DNA of 64,000 nucleotides from Trichoplusia ni (GCF_003590095.1 NC_039478.1:14570001-14634000); one strand, 5' to 3'; positions 1-13,206 are shown, counted from the stretch's first letter. Program-made: numbers and translations. The notes: a model not told the origin generated them from the letters alone.

Positions 1-158
1 CGGCGGCAGGCGCAGCGTGGACGCGCCCGGGTCGGCCGCGATGTGGCGGATCTGCTCCAGGGTGGTGGCCGGCAGCTGCAACACGCTCGCACCGTTTCCA
101 GTCTCCACTATCAAGCCTTGTGGTTGTGGCTGGAGAGCGGCGTGATTAGCGCCGTGTC
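1..158 (-). CDS. Internal coding exon of an unidentified gene (partial)
   Basis: Reading on the minus strand, a pyrimidine-rich tract ending in TTGTTACAG stops at plus position 159. The exon begins at 158. Skipping two bases (a phase-1 intron junction, codon split x|GA), one frame stays open for 52 codons to the window edge, while the other two frames hit stops within 16 codons. Third positions are almost all G or C over the last 35 codons, the mark of a real coding exon in this AT-rich setting. The peptide starts HGANHAALQPQPQG, a short glutamine/proline-rich stretch, then contains VLQLPATTLEQIRHIAAD and ends in a Leu/Pro-rich run. I see no catalytic motif, zinc finger or membrane segment. 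The composition would suit the low-complexity part of a nuclear or transcription-related protein, but that is inference. I do not recognise the gene. The next exon lies left of the window; the preceding one must lie at higher coordinates. Confidence 0.72.
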
Positions 159-180
159 CTGTAACAACAGAAAGATCGTG
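159..180 (-). promoter_or_regulatory. 3' splice site of the left-edge exon
   Basis: On the minus strand the sequence CACGATCTTTCTGTTGTTACAG ends directly at the exon. It has a pyrimidine-rich tract and a CAG acceptor, as expected for a metazoan 3' splice site. Its position fits the only frame that stays open in the exon. No matching donor could be assigned with confidence anywhere in the window, so intron length is unknown. Confidence 0.65.
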
Positions 181-3100
181 TTAATTTGCGTCTTAATTAT
201 ATTAACAATAACGTGATTACATCATTTACAGGATTAACATGTTAGTATCTTGCATCTGTCTACGTATTATATAACTGAGGGGATTGGCAAATCGCATCGC
301 GGGGCGTCAAATATCGACGTTGTCGACACACGCTCATGTGACACTCGGGCGCGTTGTAAAGGGGTTAATCCACTTACATCGAGGGCCGAGGGTCGGCCCG
401 CAGCCGTGAACTGACCTTTCGACCGAGCCACAATTTTACACGTTTTTTCAACTCTGTCCTTGTATGTATGGAGACAAACTAGTATCGTACATATCTCGTT
501 ACTTATCGATAGGTTGTCAACATTACCCACAGCAGAGATAAAGTGAATGTTGCCAATACATTGGAGAGACGAAAAGTAAAACATGATCGGTTGATCTTGT
601 CGTCTCGCGGCCCAAATTGGGAGTTCCATTGTTCACAATAGGTTAGCACCAGATAAACAGTGTTTACCTTACTGCGAGGCGATTGTACATGCGTGATGCG
701 TTTCTAACGAGCCCGGCCCGCCGCTGTAATTGATTCGGACGCTGTTTTATGCGGCTTATATTCACGAATGCATAATACATAGCTTTTGAGTCGCCATCGA
801 GTTTTATATCGGGGAACGAGCAGCGGAGCGGCTTAAAGTGGTGCTTGACGATGAACTCGAGAACAAAGAGCTTCCAGGATAGTTATGTAGTCTACGTTAT
901 TTCGTAGGCTTTTATTCAATGTTACTTTGTAGACGTGTCCAACTTATTGCATCTACAAGTTATTTAAGTCCGAAAGAATAATATTCCATGGGATCGACAT
1001 GAAACATACAAATCTAAATCGTCCTTAATAAAATACATTTGAATCGTCGTAATACCTATTTAAGGATAACAAAGTTTGTATACAAGAGAAAACATTTCTA
1101 ACGCTGCGCTCCTCATTCGATAGGCGATCTAACTCTATCCGTAACCATTCCGGTGATGCGATACCGACCTTAATCGCGGCCAGTTATCTCGAACAATCCC
1201 GTGCGAAACAGCCTAGCTTTCAATCAGCCTCTTAACAATCGTTCGGGCTGATTGGCCGGTCGTGTTTCGTGTAATGAGGCACTAGGGACTGCTCATACGT
1301 ATGTCATGTTCCTTCTAATGGTAATGAACGCCGTACATGGCTCAAGTGGAATTCAAAAGCTAATTGAGCTGGCTTAGCATTTGTTCTAATGTAGGACAAA
1401 GTAAAAGGTCGTATTTGGTATTGATAGACATTCGTGACGGATGCATTGTTATTTATTGTTTATGCAAACCTATTTGATATAATGTATTCATTTGAGAATA
1501 TATTATTGTCGAGCGTCTCAAATGAGGCTTATGTTTTATAATCTGTGTAAAATAATCCGTCTTAATATTATTGTAATTCGTATTCTTATTTATCAAGCGT
1601 CGGTGGCACAAAGCCGGTTGCCACGACACGTTGGCCCTGACGTTAATTCGCAACCCTTTCTGCCAATTAGTTTCAAAATAGCCACACTATTGTGCTGCTA
1701 ACACGACCACACATCGCACCTAACGATTCCAAATCTCCAACCGGATTTGAACCGTAATCGGTAGTGTTAGAGTTGATTGTAGGCTGGGTTATTCAGGGTT
1801 AGGTCGTCCACTCGGTCCGGTGGGCAAGTTTAAGTCAAAGGGCTTCTTAATCCGGACTTGTAGGTCGTTACGCGTTATTATAACGGCCTGAGTCGGGTAT
1901 TTCTTCGCTCATTTACATCTCATTAAGGATGCTATTATTGGACTATACAACGCATTATGCAGACTTTCTCTGGAACTGCTTGAGTTTTGAGCATTGCGTC
2001 AACTCCTTTTAGAGAGATTAAGGCTCTTTTTTATTTTATTTTTGGGTTTATTCAAGGTATATTGTTTGGTTCGTTTTTTGTGAGGAAATTATAGGTTGTT
2101 TTAAATAAGGCATATACTTTAATTCGGGACCGGATGGTGAAACAACACCACTAGCAGTTCAAAAAGCAGCTGTTGTATAGCGGCTATCAAACGTTTAGTT
2201 GTTCGTGTTACTTATAATCGATGACCGACAAAGTAAGAAGTTGCAGCAATTAAACATAAAGACGTTAAACAAAGTATCTGTAAAAATAATTAAACAAGGA
2301 GCAAAACAATCAGTCTAATTACGCTTGTAATGAATAAACGCTGAATCATAATCTTTTAATAGTACAAGCATATTCATACAAATCCATATTTTTAAGTCTC
2401 GCTACCAACCTCCTTGGTTTAATTTACATAAGGTCGCTATCACCAAATCAATCTTCCCACAAAGGTAACATTATCGGGGCAGTATTCCGAGAGCGTCCCA
2501 TCTGGGACAGTTTGGACAGACGTCCGTCCCATCACTGTCGAGAACGTCCGAGCAATTAGACTAACGGACCTTAGACTTGAACTTGTCTCCTTGTTTGTGG
2601 CCCAGGGAAACGTATGAGATTGATCTTGTACGGGGATCATTTAGAATGGAATCCGTTGCCATTTGCATTTGCTTGTAGATGTGTGTGACGTGACGCGTCT
2701 TGATCTTGAGATGATAAGTTTGTTTAATTAAATAAAACTTAACTATCATTTTTTGGTTATTTCTTTTTCTAGTTGGTATCTATTGATCTTTTTAGAGCCA
2801 CTGGAAATTTAAATAAGGTAGATTGAATTTAGAGTCTAAATTATTTTGTAGTCTATTTATTCCTCAGGACTTGCTAAATGACCGTTACTGGTTCTACCTG
2901 CTCATCCAAAATCGTATATTTTACAAAATTAGAGTATCATATTACTATGTAGGTGTGTGTAGAGAGTGTATATGTTATAAAGCAAGTATAATAACCCACT
3001 TACACAACAAATGGGCACACTAACACCTCATAAGTCGATAGCCAGGCATGAAACCCTAGGTGTCAGTCGTTTACCTCCGTCGCAAGTACTAATGTAAATA

Positions 3101-3210
3101 CGCGAATCGGCTTTGTTACCGCGTTAACTTGTTGTGGTAATCGAATTACCGGGTGGCGTGTGCGGACACGTTCTCTCATCATGTCTTAGACATATAATAC
3201 CAGCGTATTC
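181..3210. other. Non-coding stretch, probably intron
   Basis: No credible gene. Open frames here are all at most 120 codons and lack coding-like composition. A TATCGATA octamer, the DREF-type element of insects, sits at 504-511. Around 2490-2535 there are short self-complementary pieces such as GTCCCA-TC-TGGGAC. The stretch is AT-rich with mildly GC-rich patches. By position it is most simply the intron upstream of the left-edge exon. Confidence 0.5.
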
Positions 3211-3402
3211 ACGTCCCGCTGTTGGGCACAGGCCTCTTCCCGGATAGGGAAGGGTAGAGCACTGATCATGGTAACTCACTGAGGGTTGATGATTTCAGAT
3301 TCCAATATTTGGAATCCAGGTTGGCTCGATGTTCATCTTCACCGTGTGTCATTGGTGTCTTTGAATGATTAAGACACATGACTTGGGAAAAGTCAAATTG
3401 AT
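3211..3402 (+). mobile_element. Degraded 3' end of an RTE-type LINE
   Basis: The segment opens with CGTCCCGCTGTTGGGCACAG and continues with GCCTCTTCC. About 120 bases later come GATGTTCATCTTCACCGTG, then GACACATGACTTGGGAAAAG. This order matches, from memory, the 3' tail of a very common lepidopteran LINE family: a 'ctgctgggcacaggcctcc' start, then 'cacgatgttttccttcaccgt', then 'tgaaaagt'. The copy is diverged and lacks any coding part, so it is an old, dead insertion. The family name is tentative; the identity as an interspersed repeat is fairly firm. Confidence 0.65.
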
Positions 3403-3899
3403 GTCAACACGCTATGTCTTCTAAGACATTTGAATGTAGTTAGTTATACTTCAGAAAAGTATAAAGTTCTGATATAAGTTTAAGAATAATTTGTCCATTT
3501 CCAATGAGGCATCATTGAAGATTGACAATTCCTTAGTAGTGAATTGAGTGTAAGTTGCAAAAGACAAACGAATCCGATTGTATCAGAACGGGAACCAATT
3601 GAAAAACCTTATTTTTTGCTGAACAAATAAAGTGTCTCGCAATCTAACGCGATAATCGTTGGACAGGGAAGCAGGGAGCGGTCCTTTTGCCGGCTCTAGT
3701 CATCAATCAGCCACCGGCCTATCTGAACGAGGATACAAAAAAACATTTATTAGTTGGAACTACTTCAATGTTACAACGATTATTTATTCAGTATTACGAA
3801 AAATAAACGGCCGTTACACAAAGATAATTTTAACGTGAAAACGCTGAAATACCATTTCACCCCCAAAGCAATCCTAAAGGCCATTAACCAATAATTTCA

Positions 3900-5140
3900 T
3901 CGAATTTTATATCCATCATATTAACGCGCGAGCGGACCGCACCGTCCATTATCCCGCTTCCTCCAACTCCCCGCGGAAATCTCGCCACATTCAAATATTT
4001 AATTACTTTCGCTCTCAATCGTTTATAAATTTGAGCGCGAGTGGTATCATAAAACGCGCTAATGCTTTATAATTAAAATATTCTCAACAAGCCGTGGCGT
4101 AATGGCACCTCCGGCGACGGTCTCCTTCTTCGAAAAAAACGCATAAAAAATTACATTCACCCCAGAGGACTCACCCCTTGTGTCGGGAAAATCGATTAAA
4201 AAGAGGAGTCGCGGGGCGAAGTGACGCGGGCAGCGGGCGGCGGGGACTTTAATATGTACGAAAAAATGCACGGCGCTGCGGGAGCGAGGGAGAGACCCAA
4301 GGAGTGGGTCTCGAGTTGCCTTCAATTTTTATAATTACGTTCATACGTGAGCGCCGTCGCTGCCCGCGCCACCACCGCCGCCACCGCCGCTCCCAGCGCC
4401 CTCCGATTACTTATTTAGAATAGTTCTCCGCTTCATGCTCTCGCTCACGATTACTTTTTAATTATTAAAAACTTAGAAAGCTATTCGCAATTTTCAAACA
4501 TTTAAGTAAGCTTCATATGTTTTTGCGCAACAATGAAAGACTCAACAACAACGCAACTCGAAGTAAGACGTATTGTAACTTTTTCGTTTTCAGCGACAAA
4601 ATCAATTTCCATCAGTGAGAGAGCTCCAAAGTTTTCCACACACACAGCAATCAAGGAAAGATGGAGGCAATAAGAACGGGATAACCGACTAGAGGACGTT
4701 ATCTCAGGAGACGGTTTGCAAATGAGCGGGCACACACACAGGCGCCCCCTACCACTCACACATACGCTAATTCTGCGTCCACACACGCCACGTATAAGCG
4801 TGCGTACATTTTATAAATAGATATCGCTTTTTTATCCGGGTACAAGAATAGGGGGTCGCCACCCGAGGAGGAAGGAGACCCTGCGGGGGACGTGTTGGAT
4901 TTCAGATTGCTACGAACTGCAAAAATGAGGGATGAAAGAAATATAGCTTAAAACGCAGATATTTCCCGGCGTCTTAAGGCGCAGGGGGAGCGGGCGGGGG
5001 GAGTGTGTGGAACAAAGTAGAGTGGCGATATTGAACCAAAATGAAATGGTAAACGAACCGTGCGCGTCCGATCTAATGCGAATTTATAATTTGGACATTG
5101 CCCCGGACGGCGCACTCTTTGAACTCGGGAGGGTGGCCTC
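3900..5140. other. CpG-richer non-coding zone
   Basis: Compared with its flanks this zone has many more G, C and CpG bases, in several bursts (3925-3985, 4200-4400, 4730-5000, 5100-5150). Frames on both strands are interrupted by stops, and the proline- or arginine-rich frames across the GC bursts lack starts and look artefactual. It could be a conserved regulatory module or a promoter region, but I see no clear TATA box, initiator or splice donor that would set a direction. Confidence 0.35.
4368..4391. repeat. GCC/ACC trinucleotide microsatellite
   Basis: Eight successive triplets read GCC ACC ACC GCC GCC ACC GCC GCT. On the minus strand this would give a glycine run, but an in-frame stop lies just upstream with no start codon, so it is treated as a non-coding simple repeat. 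Confidence 0.75.
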
Positions 5141-5833
5141 CTAAGGTGAATTTACAAAGAGTGCGGATGTGATTTATAAATAGGGGAGGGCTGTGTGTGC
5201 TGACCATTCATTTTTGCTGTAGGTTATTTTTTCCATTAGCTTTGAGGTCGTTAATAAGCGCATGCCGGTCGTTTTGGCACAACGAGCGAGTGTTTAGGCG
5301 TATCCTCATTGCGCAGGTTAACGCGTGTGTCCGCCGACCTAATTGTCGTCGCGTCGCGTCTAATCGGGATATGCGCCACGCGATAATTGCGACAGATTAC
5401 AGACACAATGCGCGCTCTTCCGATTACTGAAGACACTGCACAGACGCGACACATCGCTGTCCTCTAAAATGACAGAATCATTTAAACAAACTTACAATAT
5501 TAAATAATTATAATGTAATTTGATAGCTGATAGTACGCATTTGAGAAACTAAAGCCCACGTTCATTGGCATTTAGTCTTGAATTATGCTAAATAATAAAA
5601 AGGATAAAAATCAGAGATATGAGCGTCGTGTCTCCGAGTTTAATCTTTATTGACTTTATTACCGCTGTTAAGTGCGACAATTGCAAGTCTTGCTAATTCG
5701 TTAATGAGGTATGTAGGTGTAGCGCGGGCGAAATAAACGTTTAATGCTTACAAGCGCGCATTAACGCTAACTAGACAAAAGAATGTTGTAGTCTGCATAT
5801 GATGCAACTAAAATACGTATGGGCGGCAAGTAG

Positions 5834-6082
5834 AGCGGCGAACCTAATAGATTTATTGAGAGTCGGTGCGTGACGTCACTATTTCAAACAGAGAGGATCG
5901 AAACTGCGCTGTCTAAGCGGGAAAGTGAAAATTGCGTACGTGAACTGGAAGAAAAAATATTAAAAATTAATCAAGAGCCCGAGTGGGAGGGCGAGAAGGG
6001 AGCACATGTGTCGACAAAAAAGCGTCTCCCTCGTTGGGCACGTGCGAAGAGCCGTTCCAGCCCCGTTCCGGCGTCGAGTTAA
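5834..6082 (+). other. Open frame with charged, helix-like peptide; doubtful exon
   Basis: A frame with no ATG is open from 5834 to the TAA at 6080-6082. A possible splice acceptor TTTCAAACAG ends at 5891. Reading from 5894 gives 62 codons with a highly charged first part (RIETALSKRESENCVRELEE, then KILKINQEPEWEGEKG) and a basic Ser/Pro-rich end (KKRLPRWARAKSRSSPVPASS less the first residue). The first part could form an amphipathic helix. No known domain is recognised, there is no clear poly(A) signal just after the stop, and third-position bias is weak. It may be a chance frame within a conserved regulatory block, which I consider slightly more likely. Confidence 0.2.
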
Positions 6083-6168
6083 AAGTTTCTTCGGACAAAC
6101 AGAGGATTTGTCACAATTACGGCAGGGCGGTGCGTCCCTACTTGATTAAAACCTAAATCACGTGACGT
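5871..6168. promoter_or_regulatory. Cluster of bZIP/bHLH-type sites (CRE and CACGTG)
   Basis: A full cAMP-response-element palindrome TGACGTCA lies at 5871-5878. The E-box core CACGTG occurs at 6039-6044, and a composite CACGTGACGT at 6159-6168. Three perfect sites within 300 bases in an AT-rich region suggest an enhancer or promoter module bound by CREB/ATF and bHLH factors. This is motif evidence only. Confidence 0.35.
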
Positions 6169-7699
6169 GTTTACAGCCGCGCCGGAGGTGTTTTCAATTT
6201 GCCGACTCCTGGACTCGCCATTGGCGTTCCGGACACGTTCCGACTCACCTATCTGGGGGCGGACCGGCGTTTTGAATTTGTTGCGAATTAAATTATTGAC
6301 GATCTAATCGGCGAGCCGATCTCTCTCGCACTCGGACACCCACCCGCTGGTGCCTACTAGCCCGAAGAGCGTCACGTTTCTTAATTATTTCTAAATGTCG
6401 CGCCCGAAGTCCGAAGTTGATTGCAACGCTTCAGTATTTCGCTACGGTAACGTTTAATCCATAAAAAGCTACGTGGAAAAAGAAGATTAACATTTGAATT
6501 AATCGGGAGATTAAACATAATGAAAGAAAATCTCATTACGGTGGGTATAATGGCGGTGAGAAATATCGCCGGCGAACGGAAAAGAAAAACGCCACATAAA
6601 AGAAAAGGCGCGCGAAGAAAATTAAAAGCTCGAACGAAATTAAAAAATGTTAAAAAAATGTAATCGACGCCGGAGCGCGATTAGGGGGAAATGCAAACAG
6701 GACGCTCCGGTGTTGCGGGGCGCGGGGCGGGGGAGGAAGCAAAAGTTCTCAATTAAAGACCAGCTACGGAGACTCCTTGTAATTAGATTCTTTTTCATCT
6801 CCTTAAATCAGCGGCGTCGCGCTGACACTCAGCCTGTTTAATTTGTAATCGAGACTTGTTAGCATCCGAGTTCGTTTAATTCTATTTTCTCGTTCTCGGT
6901 AATTTCCTAGCGGACCGCTTGATTGATATTGAATTACGTGTTTGCTGTGATCACTTTCAGATTTCTTTAATTTTCTCGCTACCTATCTTTTTCGCTGTCT
7001 CATTGCCGTTATAAATTGCAAATAAGTAATTTATTTATTCGTTTACCTGTGATTTCTGCACGAGCTACTTGTAGATTATTTGTAGGTTGAAAACCACTTT
7101 TGAAATCTCTTCACTTGTTTTCGAATATATGAAACGAGCTCATAGTACTGCCACCCATGCCTTCCATTCGATTGTATTATCTAAGAGGATTCCCAAAGCG
7201 CTTGACCCACAAACTGGCATTAAACAATGAGCTAGTTGTCCGCCGGACATCATTGCTTGTAAGTGCCGCCTCCACGCACCGTATCCTCATTCCTTACTTA
7301 TAATTAGCAAACACGTGCCCATTGATGATATGAAAAACCACACGAAAAAATACTTTAATATCTTGCAGACTAATTAACGTAGCGCTTAGCAAAAAGTAAA
7401 CATTTATTTCACAACGCAAAAAATAATCCCAGTTATTAAACTAGAGAATTTTAAATTGTCGTTAAAAAGTTTGCCTCAACAACATTTTAAGGCAGCAATA
7501 TCATTAAACATTTCCCCTTGTTAATTATTCATAAAAATAAAACAACTGTTTCCCCAGTCAAACCTCAAACTCAAGGAAAGCGTTTGTAAGCAACACGAAC
7601 CCTCGGGCAAGACGAGTTCAACTGAGTAATTAATTCGTGGTGTCCGAGCGAGCGACCGAGCGTAATTAAACATCTCGCCTTGTAATTACTGACTCAAAC

Positions 7700-7739
7700 T
7701 TGTCGGAAGTTGTCGGAAATTGTCGGCAGTTGTCGGCCC
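7700..7739. repeat. Four tandem copies of a 10-bp unit TTGTCGGAAG
   Basis: The units are TTGTCGGAAG, TTGTCGGAAA, TTGTCGGCAG and TTGTCGGCCC, exactly in phase. The invariant core TTGTCGG returns on the same face of the helix every turn, as expected of a cooperative protein-binding array. A simple slippage origin is equally possible. Confidence 0.8.
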
Positions 7740-10700
7740 CTGACCGGGCTTAAGTGGTCAGGCTGAGGCCAATTAAATCCGCCCCCGACGACGCGATTAA
7801 GCAATTAACGCGGATGGGCGGGCGGACACTCGCTCATTTAAACAATCCTGGATTTTCCTGTTGGAAAACTTTTGATTTTAGGACCTTACCGCAGATTAAG
7901 GGGAGGTTTTTTGTTTCTTGTGGAAGTTGCTTATGGTAATTGTGTCTTAAATATGCTTAAAAGATTATGAGTCCTCCTTGAAATTTTCTTTTATGGTTTT
8001 CTTTTGATGTTTTCCTCATTAATGTTTATTTTATAATCTTGAGATTAAATACTTTTTGACGGTTTAATATTGCAATATCTATTAAGAGTTCTGTACGATA
8101 TTAATCACGTTACACGAACATAGCAGTTTGTTGGGGTTTAAACTCGAGAAAAAGAGGGATGACAAAACAATTAATCCATAAGCTAAGTAAGTAATTTATC
8201 ATGAATCACATTTAACCTTAAACAAACAACAAATAACTCCAAGACAAATCACAGAAGACAAACGATTAGACAATGTTAACACCGCGCAACCCTTTACCAC
8301 AATAATTAAACAACTTCACCTAATGATAGAGCCCTCGGGGCGAACTCATTAATTAATGGCAGTCAGAATCTTCCAAACAGTATCATCCCTCAACCCTTTT
8401 ATTAAGTCAGTCAGTTCGTTTTAATTCAATAAAGCGGTGTAAACTGCGCAAACAACCGGCAGCGGCGGAGAAAGGGTTAATTTGCATGTCGGTGTTTGCA
8501 GGGTTAACCGATGGTTCGTTAGGGCAATTAGTGGAGGGGAGGAACTCCTGGGAAACTTGGTGTAGGTCAGTGTTCTACTGGCTTGTTAATTAAGTGCCAA
8601 CTTAGCGGGCTTAGAGGGGACTCGTGGATGGAAAATGGTTTGCCAAAGTGAAATGGTGGCGGAAAATGTAATGGGAAGATTCATTGTTTATGTGCGTTTC
8701 TTGATGGAGATAGTTTAGACAATGTGGTACATGTTTAAGTCAAGAATTTGTTAAATTGATATATGATTATCCAAAAAATTATTCGAGTAGAAATAAAATG
8801 AATGTCACAAAACGCCCTTTAAAAACGACTTTCATTAGACCAAGCAGCAAACCCTCCCACGAAGAATTTTAAATAAATACTAATTCCAAACAACTACTTA
8901 TCAAGTTAGAGCAGCTATTTGAACGAATGTAAACTATAATTACAGTAGAACTTTGTAAAAACGAAAGGGAAAAAATTAATAAATACAGAATGCTTTTTAC
9001 GAAAGACAAATGTAGAAATGTTCGGAACACGCTTTGTGGGCGGTACTCATGCATTCATAATCCACTAATTTGTTGTTTGAAACGGGTAAAATTACAACCC
9101 ACCAATTATATTAGTATATTAATGAGAACTTCCCACTGTTTCTCTTACACTTTTTTTTCTATTAATTATTTAAATGATGATACTTCGCTTCTATCATAAT
9201 TTGGAGAGTCATTTGTTTATGGAGGTTTTATAGCTCAATTTCGGGAGATTTTGTTACTCATTTTTTTGTACGTTTTGTACCTAAATTACTTAACTTTTAA
9301 TATCCGAATTTATACTGATCTACGAACTCCAGAGAAACTGTCAATCAAATCTTGTAATGTGGAAAAACGATAATATTTATCTAAAAACAATATCCAGTAT
9401 CAGTATTAAATAACACTAAAAATATATATAAAACATATCGCTTACTGTTAAATCAATTTATGTGGTGTAACTTATGATAATTTTCCTGTGTAAACATGTT
9501 CGTTGGATCTTGATAACGCTAACATCATTTGTTTATACGGTCAACACGAAAATTTATGTAACTACGTCAGTAACGTATCGCATTAAGTGTTATTAAAGTA
9601 TAACATCAATTAAAATAAAAGCAACAGCAGTGTAACACCTATTAAAACTGATAATTACGACGGGCTGTCAGCGAGGTGTTAAAATAACGCTAGGGCTGTC
9701 ATTAAAGTAAGTGGTGTGAGATATAATGTGTAATTGTTCAGTTTTTGTTAGAATTTCACGCAACGTTTGCCACTGGCTTAGCTGAATGTTCAAAGAAGTG
9801 AGTTTTTAATACACATACGATTGTAATTATACAGCTTACCACGCTCCGTCGAGCTAAGTATTTATTACTTCGTAAAGACTATTTGTTCACAAGTTATAAT
9901 TAATGATAATATGATACGATTACGTGCTTAGGTTTCTGTAACCATTAAGGTGTTGAAAACGTCTTTTATTTTACACGCAACATAGCCATTGCATCTTGAA
10001 TTGTTTTGATGGCTTTATTTAAAATGAAAACATGTATTTTCGAAAATTGTTTTCAAGGCAGTAAATTAAAAAAAAAGCAGTATCAAAGCGTTTATGGTTT
10101 GTTTTGAACCGCGATAAAACTGCAATTCTAGACATCCAATACCTGTTACTGGCACAATATTCCTTTTATTCAATTTCAAAATATTAACTTCGAAAATTAA
10201 AATAACGAATAGCCACATAAAACTCATGCGCAAACGATCGTGGGTTGGTTGGGGCGAACGTGCGTCGAAGTCTATCAACCGATGCAATTTTGATTGATTG
10301 CATTGCTTAGTGTAGTGTAACCAATCTTATTGAAAACTGGCATTGTATGGCATCGGAAAGGCCATAGCTGCGTTCGACGCGCGGCTTGTCAAACGGTTTA
10401 AATTGAAAAAGAACAGGGGACAACCCTAAACCGGGGACAGTAATGGCTCCGTGACATTTTATATTTTAGGGAATTATTGTATTTTTCAAACAAATATCAT
10501 TCCGACTTTCGTAGTTTACCAGTTAATGTATTTAAAGTAATTTCGTCATAAATAAGAGAGGTACTTGTATAGAACTAAATAATTCAAATCTTCGCCTTAT
10601 AACAGAACCAGTCCACAAGTAATAAGGTCTGAGTACCTCAGTTCGTTATTAGGACCAATAATAAAATAGAATTCATGATCAAGTCATACAGTCGCTCCAT

Positions 10701-12642
10701 TATACAAGGCATGACTGCATACGTTTGGCGTTCGGAATTGAAAGGGTTAATAATTTCATTGAATGTTTATTTATTGAGGAATAGAGGCATTTGTCAGGTT
10801 GTGTAAATACTGTTGAATGAACTAAACAGTATACAAATAGGCGACGTGGACGACACAAAGCGCCAAACTTTAACGACATGTCAAACTCAACTGTCGATGT
10901 TTTTTCAATTTAAATCGATAGAACGAGGGCGGCTTTATAACTGTACAGAAGGCTGGGGCATCGATTTTTGCAGTTCAAACGCGATTAATTAGACTCAACT
11001 TTCCATTCGTAGTCCGCAAATATTTTTGTTAAGAAATATTCACCGACTTAACGAAGTGGTATATTTTTTTGAATTACAAAAGAATGTAAACATCGTCGGA
11101 GAAACAACAATTAGAATAGCCGATATCGGCGCATCGCCGCGAGCCTGAGACCACCCCACGCCACCCTATTATTTTATCTAATCAAAAAGTTTTAAAAGGA
11201 AAAATTATGCCGTCCTTTATTATGAGTCAACTTTCCTTTTGGAGGGGAACAGGGGATATATTTTTAATAACGATTCGACTAAAGAAAGTCATCGTAAGAA
11301 AGAATTCTTTTTGAAGAAATGAAAATCTCGGCGTAATTCTAAGTGTGAAGTTTTTGTCAATGTTTATTATATTGTTTGTACTAAAAAAGTTTTAGAACAT
11401 TATAACGAGAATTGCGTGGACAGGAGAGAATAAAAACAATGTTGAGATACCTACTTGTATCTACGATGTTTTGTGAAAGAAAAACGAATGAACATTGCTC
11501 ATTTTGCCATCTGACAAATTTTCAGTCACTATACATGTACCTGCTTCTAAGGCAAGGTATTTAAAATCAAACTTGAAACCTAATTCTTTCGTCTATTCCT
11601 GCATTTGTCATTTTATAGTAGTTGACGCATCGACATTTTGGAGTTACACAAAGTAAAAAGTCGTTTTAAAATATAACTGTAAGATTATTGCAAGATTAAG
11701 TATCTATAAACTTTCTGTCTTGTTGTAAAAAATACACTTAAATACACAAACATTTAAATAATTTGAAGAGAGCTCATAAATATGAAACATTACTTACACT
11801 ATGGTATTAATGGAAATGCAAATTGAAATCTAAAATTTCTCCGGCGTCGTAAAGCTTGTTACGTTCAAAGGCGTCAGATGAGACCAAACATTTCTATATA
11901 AATTAAGGAAAAGATGCTCGAAAAAACCGAGGGTGCGACTGGCGGTCCCCCAAGCTTCTTTACTCAACGTTTTCAGTAAATACGGTTTGTTTATCACAAC
12001 TCCACACGAAAACGTTTCTTATACACACTCGTTAGGGCACACATTCCCGTGACCTTGATTGTATGTTTGAATAATATTTTTCTGAGGCGGCGTTATTATT
12101 GCACACCTTGTATGCGTAAATCAGTGCTCGAGGCGAACATTTTTCAGACAAAAAGATGCAATTATATGCAAAGGGCGGAGGGTAGAACACTCCAGTAATG
12201 AGGCACATTTCCAATTTTGTTTTCGTTGTCTTCGTAGAGAGATAAATTGTGTTAGGGTGTAAAGTATCTTTGAATTATTTTGCGTTTGTAATAGATACTA
12301 TAGTAGTTTCATTCCTTTTGATGTTAAAAAACCACTAACTTCATACAGAAATATAGAAAGAAATAGTCAACAATAATTGTGCCCGAAGAGCAATAGATGG
12401 CGTTGTGAAACTAATAAATGGAAAGGCGATAAAAAATGTTTCTGTGTAAAATCAAAATTCCTTTTGAATGAAAACAATATTCTTCATGTGTAGTATTTAC
12501 TTACGTAAATAGATACTCAAGTAATGTATGCTAAAATTATAAATTGTTTCCTTGATTCCTGCCAGATTTATTTACGAATGAAAAAAACTGTAGTACCTAT
12601 CGAATTGAATTTAGACTAGAAATAAATATTGGGTCAAGGCTT

Positions 12643-12653
12643 GACAACCCTGT
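12643..12653 (+). repeat. Dispersed 11-mer GACAACCCTGT, copy 1
   Basis: Context is CTTGACAACCCTGTCGGTC. The same 11 bases recur at 22861 and 47456 on the same strand. See findings. Confidence 0.7.
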
Positions 12654-13206
12654 CGGTCAAACGTGACGCGATCAACAGGAAATTAAATAATACATTTACA
12701 ATTTATAAACTTAAAAATGTAGCCTAATATTTATTAAAAAAAATTGGCGAATACCTAGTTATGAGGTGTTCAATATTTAAATCTCAAATCAAGACAGTTT
12801 AATATCAACCATTGTTCTTTATTTAAAACCAGTATGCAATTGAATAATACACATTAAGATCAAGGATTTCTCTATCGATCTTGCATATTTCGTTGACAAG
12901 TGTCTGTTTCAAACAACATTAATATTAAGACTATTTTTATGAGATTGCGACCGTTCCTGTCCAACATAAATATGAATGGGCTGAATCAAGGACATATTAT
13001 GTAGTCCCGGATTTCAATGCGTCATAACGTTGGTCTTGCATTCAAATATCGGTAACAAAACGTGCTGTATAATGCTAAACATTAACATTCTCAAATATTA
13101 ATACATTTTGAAGCACGCTTTAGATCACTAAATATTCTTTTTCAGTTATATGTCTGTACTGATTTTAAATGTACAATCAAAATGAAAAATTCAATCTCGT
13201 GAGTGA

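Larger units (their letters stand above)
5141..7699. other. Non-coding stretch with GC-rich patches
   Basis: Apart from the open frame and motif cluster listed separately, no gene is seen. GC-richer patches occur near 5290-5440, 6120-6400 and 6650-6830. They contain CT-rich runs such as TCTCTCTCGCACTCG (6319-6333), which resemble GAGA-factor sites. All open frames are short and composition does not suggest coding. Confidence 0.4.

Noticed and set aside
4330..4400. Glycine-repeat coding exon on the minus strand over the GCC/ACC repeat
   Set aside because: An in-frame stop lies just upstream with no start codon or acceptor, so the run is better explained as a microsatellite.
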